Origin: Marinifilum sp. D714
GTDB taxonomy: Bacteria > Bacteroidota > Bacteroidia > Bacteroidales > Marinifilaceae
Reading direction: 5' to 3'
Length of the DNA stretch: 64,000 bases
Assembly: GCF_030851345.1 (NCBI RefSeq)
Contig: NZ_JALPNU010000001.1
Span: 124,001-188,000 of the forward strand
The notes beneath the pieces were generated by a model that worked only from the letters and a program-made list of their open reading frames with translations, made no database searches and was not told where the DNA came from. The translations under genes were made by a program, and so were the position numbers. Shown here piece after piece: positions 25,816 to 34,138 of the stretch. How positions within the stretch are numbered: the first letter of the stretch is position 1; each line of letters begins with the position of its first letter.

Positions 25816-26611
25816 GGAATTTATGATAGCACCTCATAATGCACCTAATTTTGAAACTGCCATCCGAATGGGTATTGAAACTTTCCACTCATTAAAAAAA
25901 GTATTGTATTCAAAAGGATACAATACAGCTGTTGGAGATGAAGGTGGTTTTGCTCCAAACCTAAAATCTAACGAAGAGGCTGTTGAAGTAATTTTGGAGG
26001 CAATTAAATCAGCTGGTTACGTAGCTGGCCAGGATATTTCCATTTGTCTGGACCCTGCCTCAAGTGAAATGTGGAAGGATGGACAATATCATTTCTTCAA
26101 ATCCGATAAGAGTTTTAAAACTTCGGAAGAAATGGTGACCATTTGGGTAGAATGGGTTGAAAAGTATCCAATCGTTCTACTTGAAGATGGGATGGCTGAA
26201 AACGACTGGCATCGCTGGCAATTGCTAACCGAAAAACTTGGAGAAAAAGTTGAGTTGGTTGGAGATGACATTTATTGTACCAATCCTAAGATCCTTCAAG
26301 AAGGTATAGATAAAAGTGTGGCCAACTCCATTCTTATCAAGCTCAATCAAACTGGAACATTAAGCGAAACACTGGACACCATGCAGCTAGCTAGTGAAAA
26401 TAATTACAATTGTTTTGTTTCTCATCGTTCTGCTGAAACCGAAGATACCACCATTGCAGATCTTACTGTTGCATTAGGCGCAGGACATTTAAAAACGGGA
26501 TCTGGTTGCAGAAGTGAAAGAATTTCTAAGTTCAACCAATTGCTTAGAATTGAAAGAATGTTAGGTGATAAAGCTGTTTTTGCAGGAATTAAAACCTTTA
26601 AAAATCAATAA
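25814..26611 (+). pseudogene. eno: Truncated enolase, C-terminal barrel only
   Basis: 265 residues from ATG 25814 align to about residue 165 onward of bacterial enolase (normally 430). Seen: [91 protein letters not shown] and [20 protein letters not shown]. The metal and catalytic residues of the barrel are kept, but the N-terminal domain and first barrel strands are absent, so glycolytic activity is not expected. SGCRSER replaces the usual S(L/M)SRSD(R), pointing to drift or to a divergent paralog. No stop or frameshift interrupts the remainder, so truncation is fairly recent or the fragment is still used. Confidence 0.85.
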
Positions 26612-26620
26612 TTGATCACA

Positions 26621-26695
26621 GTAGATGGAAGAATGTTTCATTCTTAATTATTTCGATTCGGTGTCCTTAATAGAAGAATCATTCCTTCCATCTGC
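26621..26695. repeat. Imperfect inverted repeat after the enolase fragment
   Basis: GTAGATGGAAGAATG (from 26621) pairs with CATTCCTTCCATCTGC (26680-26695) over about 15 bases with one bulge and a 44-base loop, followed by TTTTA. It is possibly the original enolase terminator. The remaining bases to 26913 show nothing. Confidence 0.45.
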
Positions 26696-26913
26696 TTTTA
26701 TAGATCTTAAATATGACACACATTACCAATATACACAATATTGGAGGGCTAGAAAGTGTAGACCCCAAGACCTCGTTTTAATTCCATTTAATCAGATCCG
26801 ACCAAAGATGATATAAATGAAAACTTGTGACACACCTCACACAAAACAAGGCCTAAACCAGGTTCTACTCCTACCAACTAACTAAACGTTTCTCAACAGT
26901 TATAAGGGGTATT

Positions 26914-27606
26914 TTAATTTTTTAACTGCCAATTAATTCCACAATCAGAATAATACTTTTGAGCCAACTTAAGGCATTCTTTCTTTTGCCAAGAAGTTAA
27001 CGTCTCAAACTCATCAAAAAATAAAGCCATAGATATAGGATTTTGAGGTGCTTTCCTTATCGTTTTTAGAATAGATTTTTTGCGCAAACGATAGGCCTTT
27101 TTTACCTGATCTTTGTATCTTTTCAATTTAGCCTTATCCGCTTCATTAATTGCCTCGTGCTCCGTTGCCTCATAATTGGCTACCCAATCCATTTGCTCTT
27201 TCAATGGCCTTAGGTACATCTTATTATATGTCTCATTCACCCTGGCAAGTTCTGAATTCTCAAATGAATCATTGATTTTTAAATCAGATAAATTCTTTGA
27301 ATTAAGATTAAAACTAAACTTCCCATATTTAAACACCCAATAATTTACTTCTCTCTTATCTTCTAAAACCAATGTTAACTTATATGGAGGTTTTATTTCA
27401 TTAATCTCAAAACTAAAGTTTTCTTCCTTTACTTTTATATCAGTAGAAATGACTTTTTCATTATCATTCATGGTTTTCAACTTTAATTCTACTGATGAAT
27501 TCTCATATCCTATTAATTTACCATCAATAGTTACAACCTCTTTGTTACAAGAAGACATAATAAAACCAATTATTAATATTGCAATATATCTTTTTTTCAT
27601 ATTCAA
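26914..27606 (-). CDS. DUF4369-like lipoprotein without thioredoxin domain
   Basis: 230 residues with a lipobox (IIGFIMSSC). Residues 24-115 look like the DUF4369 N-terminal beta domain found before TlpA thioredoxins (VVTIDGKLIGYENSSVELKL; FSFEINEIKPPYKLTLVL). Residues 120-230 are the helical linker (EADKAKLKRYKDQVKKAY; APQNPISMALFFDEF). The protein ends where a TlpA protein would begin its thioredoxin domain. It may be a truncated TlpA or a genuine substrate-sensing partner. A decayed TlpA copy lies just upstream (27655-27990), and it is the last gene of locus 2. The start could also be the Met two codons later. Confidence 0.75.
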   Translation of the reverse strand: MNMKKRYIAILIIGFIMSSCNKEVVTIDGKLIGYENSSVELKLKTMNDNEKVISTDIKVKEENFSFEINEIKPPYKLTLVLEDKREVNYWVFKYGKFSFNLNSKNLSDLKINDSFENSELARVNETYNKMYLRPLKEQMDWVANYEATEHEAINEADKAKLKRYKDQVKKAYRLRKKSILKTIRKAPQNPISMALFFDEFETLTSWQKKECLKLAQKYYSDCGINWQLKN

Positions 27607-27654
27607 ATTTGTTCATGTAATTACTACATGAATTTAAGTTCTTAATGATTTAAA

Positions 27655-27990
27655 TTCTTTTCTAAAAAATCTTCAACATGATGTCCTCGAAAATTTTTAA
27701 CACAATTGTACCTTTATTACCAAACAAGAAATTAGCAGGAATACACTTTACACTACATTTTTCTATAAGACTCTTCATACCTCTTACCTTGTGCCATGGT
27801 AAATTTCTTTTTCTACAGCGTTAAGCCATTGTACTTATTTTTATCACATAATTTTGAAATGGGCCAAGAGGTTGCACCATGTATCAACTTTACAAATATT
27901 GAAGCATTTGTACATTTAAGCTTGCTACAAGCTATTTTTTTGTTCTTATTACAAGAAAACAAGGCAATACATAGTATTAACATATTTCAC
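27655..27990 (-). pseudogene. Decayed, internally deleted tlpA copy
   Basis: Base-level similarity to the intact tlpA at 28995-30083 is clear. 27667-27850 follows its 3' end (CTTCAACATGATG at 27669, AGCAGGAATAC, CCATTG) and 27858-27975 follows its 5' end (GGGCCAAG, ACTTTACAAATATTGAAGC, ACAAGAAAA). The middle of the gene, roughly 29220-29925 in the intact copy including CxxC, is missing. Translation of the remainder meets many stops (after QWLNAVEKEIYHGTR, for example). It is a dead duplicate flanking the M64 peptidase gene. Confidence 0.8.
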
Positions 27991-28007
27991 ATATAAATAA
28001 CAATTGA

Positions 28008-28955
28008 TTATTTATTGTTTTTATCATTTTTTAAAAAATCTTCAAAGCTACATGCTTTCCCCATTAAACTATGAATACGATTATAAATTTGATACCTAGA
28101 AGGAGCATTAAATGTTGTTTTCTTAAAACCTCTCATTATACTTTGCTTTGTTGGTCTATACAAACCTTTTTCATATGTGTGCCCGCCTTCAAACACACCA
28201 ATATCTTCGTAACCAGGTAAGCCAATAAACTTACTCCATTTTACTTTTTTAGGATCAGAATGATATGAAATATTATACGCACTTTCAGTATTTTTGTATA
28301 GATAAAACTCTTCAGGCAATGAATAATATCTTTTTGCAAAACTGTATTCATCGGCCAAGAGACCAAAAGCATGACCAAATTCATGCAGTGCATTCACATC
28401 TCTATTTTCTGTTTTAGCCGCAGCACTGTAATAAGCAACATTACTTTCCCAAGGAGCAAATCCACCGTATTTTTTATCATTTACTCCAACTATAATAAAA
28501 TCTTTTGGAGATTTCTCTCTACCTAATACTTTTTCAGCATAAAATATAATTTTATCATCTGAAGATGAACCAATATTTCTTTGCTTACCAAAATTACCAA
28601 ACCCACAATTAAGCACAGTAGTTTTTATGATTCCATCATCGCCATAATCGATACCTTCATCTTTACTTTCAAGATAAATAACCTGAAAATTGAAATAGTT
28701 CCTATATGTTTTAAAAGGCTCAGTTGAGAATATTCGATTATAACAAGCTATAGCTGCTAAATCATACATATGACCTTTTACAAGATCTTTTTTGGTGAAT
28801 CCATCACCCATATAAATGATATTTATTCTATCCTCTCCAAAATCACCAATATTCCAAACTTCACCGTGTTGATGAATTTCAGGTTGACAAAAAGACAGCT
28901 TTGAGATTGTTATTAAAAACCCTATAAACAGAATAGCTATAATTGATTTTCTCAT
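28008..28955 (-). CDS. M64-family (IgA-peptidase-like) secreted metallopeptidase
   Basis: 315 residues from the Met at 28955 (MRKSIIAILFIGFLITISKL signal peptide); the frame opens 11 codons earlier. The Peptidase_M64 domain fills the protein: INIIYMGDGFTKKDL near the start, and the zinc site HEFGHAFGLLADEY near residue 191 with the two His, catalytic Glu and downstream Asp-Glu-Tyr typical of the family. It is expected to be exported and to cleave proteins or peptides. It lies 39 bases after a tlpA in the SusC/D locus 2, suggesting that the imported nutrient is peptide-derived; that is inference. Confidence 0.92.
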   Translation of the reverse strand: MRKSIIAILFIGFLITISKLSFCQPEIHQHGEVWNIGDFGEDRINIIYMGDGFTKKDLVKGHMYDLAAIACYNRIFSTEPFKTYRNYFNFQVIYLESKDEGIDYGDDGIIKTTVLNCGFGNFGKQRNIGSSSDDKIIFYAEKVLGREKSPKDFIIVGVNDKKYGGFAPWESNVAYYSAAAKTENRDVNALHEFGHAFGLLADEYSFAKRYYSLPEEFYLYKNTESAYNISYHSDPKKVKWSKFIGLPGYEDIGVFEGGHTYEKGLYRPTKQSIMRGFKKTTFNAPSRYQIYNRIHSLMGKACSFEDFLKNDKNNK

Positions 28956-28994
28956 TATATTTTTTTTACATATACCATTAATAACCAAAATCTA

Positions 28995-30083
28995 TTATTT
29001 TAAGTATCCCTGCAAGAATTCTTCAACATGATGCCCTCGAAGATCTTTAGCTACAATAACACCTGTATTATCAAGTAACCAATTGGCAGGAATACCTTTT
29101 ACACCACATTTATCGGCAAACCTATCAATATCTCTTACATTATACCATTGTAAATTTTCCTTCTTTAGAGCCTTTAACCATTGGCTTTCATCTTTGTCGC
29201 ACGATATTGAGATAATCTCAAAGCCCTTATTATGATACTCTTCGTAGTCCTTTTTTAGATATGGAATTTCTTTACGACAAGGACCACACCAACTTGCCCA
29301 AAACTCAATCAAGACATATTTGTTTTCCTTCAGTATATCTTTTAAAGCAACTCGTTTTCCTTCAACATCCTTAAAGTTGAAATCATAGAATTTTTTACCT
29401 ACAGAAACTTTTTTCTGAATGGCTATCAAGCTATTGGTTTCTTTATATATCTTGTTCCAATATTTTATCTCAGTTTCGTAAACCTTGCGATCCAATTGAT
29501 TAATTAGTTTTATCGTTTGAGCAGGTTTAGATCCCAAATTACGAGAAACCCCACAGGCTAAAACGGCATGTATAGGATTCATATATCTCAAACTGTCGTA
29601 AAGTTCTGCAATTCGTTGATTAGCCTTACCGGAAATGGCATAGACTCTTTCTTTCTCTTTGCTATTTGCTGTTTGCCAATCTAATTTTTCGGCTTCTTTA
29701 CGGTAGTGCAAATTGTGTTTCTGATATTTCTCATCCTGATAAAGTTGACGAAATTTCTGATCGTATTTTCCCCCAGTATAATTGAATGCTCCACCCTTTA
29801 GCATTTTCAAATCAAACTCTCCTGTTTCCTGCATAATACCAAGAGGATACCTTTGATTCTCAACACTAACATAAATATATCGTGGTGAAACCACTTCTGT
29901 TTCATACTCAAAATAGGCAACAAAATTATTAAACTGGGCCAAGGTGTCGTATCCTTTTACAGACTTTACAAGTATTGAGGCTTCAGCACTTTCAAGGTCA
30001 CTACAGTCAACCTTTAGTTTCATCTTACTGTTTCCACAAGAAAAAAGGGTAAGGCATGCCAATAACGTATATAATCTATACAT
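28995..30083 (-). CDS. TlpA-like thiol-disulfide lipoprotein (locus 2)
   Basis: 363 residues from the Met at 30083, giving the lipoprotein signal MYRLYTLLACLTLFSC; 18 more codons upstream are open but lack signal character. The DUF4369-like N-terminal domain at 20-110 and a helical linker precede a thioredoxin domain at about 240-363 with WASWCGPC (near residue 264) and cis-Pro in VKGIPANWLLD. It is anchored in a membrane facing the periplasm and probably reduces disulfides of a partner or imported substrate. It follows the PKD-like gene after 142 bases and precedes the M64 peptidase. It is the template of the decayed copy at 27655-27990. Confidence 0.92.
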   Translation of the reverse strand: MYRLYTLLACLTLFSCGNSKMKLKVDCSDLESAEASILVKSVKGYDTLAQFNNFVAYFEYETEVVSPRYIYVSVENQRYPLGIMQETGEFDLKMLKGGAFNYTGGKYDQKFRQLYQDEKYQKHNLHYRKEAEKLDWQTANSKEKERVYAISGKANQRIAELYDSLRYMNPIHAVLACGVSRNLGSKPAQTIKLINQLDRKVYETEIKYWNKIYKETNSLIAIQKKVSVGKKFYDFNFKDVEGKRVALKDILKENKYVLIEFWASWCGPCRKEIPYLKKDYEEYHNKGFEIISISCDKDESQWLKALKKENLQWYNVRDIDRFADKCGVKGIPANWLLDNTGVIVAKDLRGHHVEEFLQGYLK

Positions 30084-30225
30084 AACAATTGTATTAAAAA
30101 AGTGAATTGATTTGCTATTTCCACTTTGCTCAAACAATAATAATTTCTTTGACTATATCGTCTGAACAAAGTAGAAATAGATTTGTCCTAAAAGTTTCTA
30201 TTAGGACTATAAAAGAAATGTATGT

Positions 30226-31731
30226 TTACCACCAAGGATTTCCATCAGCAGTAAGCATTTGAGCTGGTTTTCCACAAACGTTTTTAAACGTATTATCTAT
30301 AGTTTTATTTGCAGGGTCAACAACTATAACAGATCCTTTTAACTCTTCAGTGCTACTTTCATCGTATGTAGCTACCCAAAGCTTTGAACCTTTAATACTC
30401 ATCTCAAATTTAAGAGGCTTACCAAATTCAGCAGGAATATCAACGATCTTAGTTAACTTAGGGTTAAGTGAAGGTGATGTGTATATACTATTACCAATAA
30501 TAAAATAAAAATTGGTTCCAACCAACTGGCATACACTTTCATCATTTAATCCTGATACTGGTAAAGCCGTACTTGAATTAGTAATTACCGGATCTCCCTT
30601 AGGTTGATACCATTCTAATTCCTGAACTGTCTTTTTATTATGAATTGTAATTCCAGAATTGTTATAAACAACTACATCAAGATTCTCTGTCTTTGAAGTA
30701 TAGTCCGCATTATATGACGAATTCCTCAACATATTCATAACACTATAACCATCTAATGATGGAAGTCCCTCAATTTCTTGTACATTATCATACAAGTAAG
30801 GATTCCCAACAATCCCATTTATTGGATCACTTTTAGTATAGGTTATAGTATATAGTTTATTAGATATTTTATCATACCCCCAAAGAACATCACTCGATTG
30901 TCCCATTTGCCAAAGGCCCGACAACGTCCATTCATAATCCTGCCCAAAAGAAGCAGGAGGATTTAAAAGACCTGAAGCATATGGAGCATATCCATCACCT
31001 GTCTGAAAGTAAATCACTGAATTTCCAGTAACCAGTGCCTTAGGTGCAAACTCTTTTCCATTTGCTCCTCCTACATAGGAGTCCTTATTGGCTAAAGAAG
31101 TAGGCAAAAAACTAAATGAATTGGTTTCAATTAATGGATATTCACCCTCTTTAGTTAGAATATTAAAAGTCCATCCATAATCTCTAAAACTTGATTGATA
31201 AGAAAACTTTTTACTCATTTGACTGGCTTTATTTCCTATTTCAATATTTCCAATCATGTTTGTTTTTGTCCATTCAGGATATTCTTCATAATCAGTTCGA
31301 AGATATGATATTAAAGAAGATTGGTCTTGCTTTTCGGACAGCACATAGTAACCAAAACCAAAAGCTGATGTCACATTTAATTTAAAATCAAAATAATATC
31401 TAACACCTGTATTCTTATCTAATACCGTAAAAAAACAGTCATTTGTTCCAAACTGAGTGCTCGTTGGAATGATGTAATCCAAGTTCCTCTCTGTAGAAAT
31501 CGTATCATTTCCTAATCTCCAAACAAATTCAAGTGCCTTTTCATCTTCCACCAAATCTCTTTCTATAATGGGTTCCAAAACCAAACGACTCAGCACCTGA
31601 ATAGATGTGTCTGCAGGAATATCTGATACACTGATGTTATTCAGATCTTTATAATCGTAGTTTCCAAGATCTTCGGAACAACTATAAACTAATATAGCCA
31701 TTACGAATATTATATATTTAGAAAATTTCAT
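30226..31731 (-). CDS. PKD-like-family lipoprotein (locus 2)
   Basis: 501 residues with a lipobox (MAILVYSC). The N-terminal part (GNYDYKDLNNISVSDIPADT; LEFVWRLGNDT; LDKNTGVRYYFDFKLNV) matches the PKD-like family that sits in SusC/SusD/DUF4843 loci of Bacteroidota. The C-terminal half (GYYVLSEKQDQSSLISYL; LWGYDKISNKLYTI; GSVIVVDPANKTI) reads like a beta-propeller. It is probably surface exposed and an accessory binding protein of the SusC/D complex. It lies 15 bases after the DUF4843 gene in the same operon. The substrate is unknown. Confidence 0.88.
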   Translation of the reverse strand: MKFSKYIIFVMAILVYSCSEDLGNYDYKDLNNISVSDIPADTSIQVLSRLVLEPIIERDLVEDEKALEFVWRLGNDTISTERNLDYIIPTSTQFGTNDCFFTVLDKNTGVRYYFDFKLNVTSAFGFGYYVLSEKQDQSSLISYLRTDYEEYPEWTKTNMIGNIEIGNKASQMSKKFSYQSSFRDYGWTFNILTKEGEYPLIETNSFSFLPTSLANKDSYVGGANGKEFAPKALVTGNSVIYFQTGDGYAPYASGLLNPPASFGQDYEWTLSGLWQMGQSSDVLWGYDKISNKLYTITYTKSDPINGIVGNPYLYDNVQEIEGLPSLDGYSVMNMLRNSSYNADYTSKTENLDVVVYNNSGITIHNKKTVQELEWYQPKGDPVITNSSTALPVSGLNDESVCQLVGTNFYFIIGNSIYTSPSLNPKLTKIVDIPAEFGKPLKFEMSIKGSKLWVATYDESSTEELKGSVIVVDPANKTIDNTFKNVCGKPAQMLTADGNPWW

Positions 31732-31746
31732 AATTTAAATTTTAGA

Positions 31747-32568
31747 TTAATAGATTTTGATCCTTGTTTTACTTCCATCAGGGTTTGTTCCGTACACTTC
31801 ATTGTTTTCAAAGTAATCACGCAATTGTGCGATAAACATGAATACAGATGGAGTATGGCTTTGGCTTCCCGCAGATCTTCCTACCGGCATATTATCCCAA
31901 TAATATGGTAAATTCGAGTCTTTACTTACTTTAATATAGGAAGGTGGTATATTAGGATCCGCTCCTTCAAAATAGATTTCCTGCCATTTCAGATAAGTCT
32001 CCAGATAGAAGTTGCCAAATATATCTTTCCAATCTTCCCACCAAATTGGAGGATTCAAGATATCTGAAAAAATTAACTTCGTCGTTAACAAATCTTCTCG
32101 CCCCTTTTCGAAATTTTCATTGGCTTCAATCTGTAAAATCAAACTTTTTTTCTGAGACTTTAACTCCTCTGTACGATTCACCTTTACAAGCAATGTATCG
32201 AACATGACTCCTTTTCTAAAAATCGGATTAATAAGCGCTGTTTTATCCCAATCTGAATCAACAACATTACTTTCCTCTTTAATTAACTCAACTTTGTAAG
32301 ATCGATCGATATCCGAAGGAAGCCCAGAAATAGCTATAGGTACTTTAAATATATAAGAGTCAACATCATTTAAATCCAATGCAAATGAATATTCCAAACT
32401 ATCTTGTCTTTCAATTAATTCATCGCCTCTGGAATTATAATTTTTTGGCATATCAAAATAGATATAAGCCTTATCATTATTAAAACTTAGAAACTCATTC
32501 TCACTTTCACATGAACTTAATAGAAAGATCATTAAAAGCCATCCTGTATATAAAATTTCTTTTCTCAT
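31747..32568 (-). CDS. DUF4843-family lipoprotein (locus 2)
   Basis: 273 residues with a lipobox (MIFLLSSC). The order SENEFLSFNNDKAYIYFDMP, YSFALDLNDVDSYIFKVPIA, SYKVELIKE and SLILQIEANENFEKG followed by PPIWWEDW is characteristic of DUF4843 proteins, which accompany SusD and PKD-like genes. It is likely an extracellular beta-sandwich accessory protein. Gaps of 12 bases to susD and 15 bases to the next gene show a tight operon. No catalytic motif. Confidence 0.88.
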   Translation of the reverse strand: MRKEILYTGWLLMIFLLSSCESENEFLSFNNDKAYIYFDMPKNYNSRGDELIERQDSLEYSFALDLNDVDSYIFKVPIAISGLPSDIDRSYKVELIKEESNVVDSDWDKTALINPIFRKGVMFDTLLVKVNRTEELKSQKKSLILQIEANENFEKGREDLLTTKLIFSDILNPPIWWEDWKDIFGNFYLETYLKWQEIYFEGADPNIPPSYIKVSKDSNLPYYWDNMPVGRSAGSQSHTPSVFMFIAQLRDYFENNEVYGTNPDGSKTRIKIY

Positions 32569-32580
32569 TAGTCCAATTGT

Positions 32581-34110
32581 TTAATTATTACTGCTCTTTT
32601 CTTCCGGGCCATAAGTAAACTCATCCTCTGGTATTGGTAACTCAAATATGGCTTTTGAAGCTTCAATATTTAAAGAAGAAGATGCTTCTATATTTGTAAA
32701 CAATCTTTTATTGATTAAAAACGTTCTGCCATCTCCCATAAACTCTTTTCTTCTTTCTCTCATCAGGTAAATCGCTACATTATCTGCTTCTGAATTATCC
32801 AATTCTGGAAGTCCACGCTTAGTTCGAACCTCATTTAAGTATTCTAATGCTTTCACATTATCAACATTTATTTTCGACTCACACATTGCATAATAAATTT
32901 CTGACAATCTTAGCACCGCTACTTCAGGATAGGAGATTTTATAAATCTTATTTTGATCTTCTGGTTCTCTATATTTTTGGAAAGGAAAGTTGGAACTACC
33001 AGAGTTTTGATTAAACCAATAATTCAATCGGTAATCTGTACCAGCCCCATCTGGCTCACGACCATATACATAGTTAACAAAGTTGTCAAAACTTGCGCTA
33101 TTAACAGTTAGCATTAAGCCTTGTTTTCCATTATAACCTGGTAATGAAAATTTTTTCCCTGCAACTTTATATAAATTATTAATATGCAATGAAAAAATAA
33201 TCTCCGATGAGTATAATAAATCTCTTGCACCAGGGCCTGATCCTTCTACTTCCTCTTTGGTAGTAAAAGCAATATTTTGATCACCACTTTCAGTTTCTTT
33301 TACAATACGGTTAGCCCAATAGAATGCTCCATCAGTCTCACTTTGATTAAGTAACAATTGTTCAACACGAACAAGCATTCCCATAACAGCAAAGTAATTT
33401 AATCGTCCAACACGATTAGCCAGGATATTATTATATGCCAGCATTGATTCATTATTATCCAAACGCTTATGCCCTTTCCTTATTGGATCATTTTCCAACA
33501 ACTCCAATGCTTTTAACAAATCATTTTTAGCGTTAGTTAATACTTGCTCGCATGTTAAAAACTCGGTAGGCAATTCATTGAATTCGTATCGATATGGAAT
33601 CGCCTTTTGCTCCAGGTCCGCTTGGTTTTGAACAACAGGACCAAACAACTGATATACTTGCAAATGTATAAATGCTCTTAAAGCCAACAATTCTCCTTCG
33701 AACAATTCTGGAGTATCAATGTTGCCACTATTATTGTCTAGTTCAGACAAAATTTGGTTGGCTTGAGCAACGCTCAGATAATAATTTTTCCACCAAGAAT
33801 TTATTCTCGATTTTACTCTTATATTATTATAATCATATTGTGCAAAATAATAATCTTGATGATTAACATCAGATACTTCATAATATTGAGCAAGAACATC
33901 TAAGGTGCCAAAACTCAAATCCCCTGCATGTGAATTAGTTTGTATTAAATTATAATAGAGTCCAGCAACAGCTGAATTAACACCAGCTGTGGTAGACAAT
34001 AGTTCTTCGGCTTCAGCATCTCCCTGAGGCGTAACATCTAGCCAATCATTACACGACGTTAGTAACAAAAAGCACGAAAATATGGTTATGAATGTTAATA
34101 TTTGTTTCAT
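32581..34110 (-). CDS. SusD/RagB-family lipoprotein (locus 2)
   Basis: 509 residues with a lipobox (CFLLLTSC), SusD start DWLDVTPQGDAEAEELL, TPR helices (LLALRAFIHLQVYQLFGP) and C-terminal RagB/SusD signature (YPEVAVLRLSEIYYAMCES; LEYLNEVRTKRGLPEL; MRERRKEFMGDGRT). It is the surface lid for the SusC of this locus. It starts 28 bases after the susC stop. It is intact even though its SusC partner carries a stop codon, which argues that the stop is recent, suppressed or a sequencing error. Confidence 0.95.
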   Translation of the reverse strand: MKQILTFITIFSCFLLLTSCNDWLDVTPQGDAEAEELLSTTAGVNSAVAGLYYNLIQTNSHAGDLSFGTLDVLAQYYEVSDVNHQDYYFAQYDYNNIRVKSRINSWWKNYYLSVAQANQILSELDNNSGNIDTPELFEGELLALRAFIHLQVYQLFGPVVQNQADLEQKAIPYRYEFNELPTEFLTCEQVLTNAKNDLLKALELLENDPIRKGHKRLDNNESMLAYNNILANRVGRLNYFAVMGMLVRVEQLLLNQSETDGAFYWANRIVKETESGDQNIAFTTKEEVEGSGPGARDLLYSSEIIFSLHINNLYKVAGKKFSLPGYNGKQGLMLTVNSASFDNFVNYVYGREPDGAGTDYRLNYWFNQNSGSSNFPFQKYREPEDQNKIYKISYPEVAVLRLSEIYYAMCESKINVDNVKALEYLNEVRTKRGLPELDNSEADNVAIYLMRERRKEFMGDGRTFLINKRLFTNIEASSSLNIEASKAIFELPIPEDEFTYGPEEKSSNN

Positions 34111-34138
34111 CTTTTACAGAATTTTTAATCGTTTCACA

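Noticed and set aside
26625-26816. 63-codon frame after the enolase fragment
   Set aside because: It lies in an inverted repeat and AT-rich DNA, with no coding character; probably the old 3' flank of eno.
27796-27996. 66-codon plus-strand frame
   Set aside because: It is antisense to the decayed tlpA copy whose order and sequence match the intact gene.
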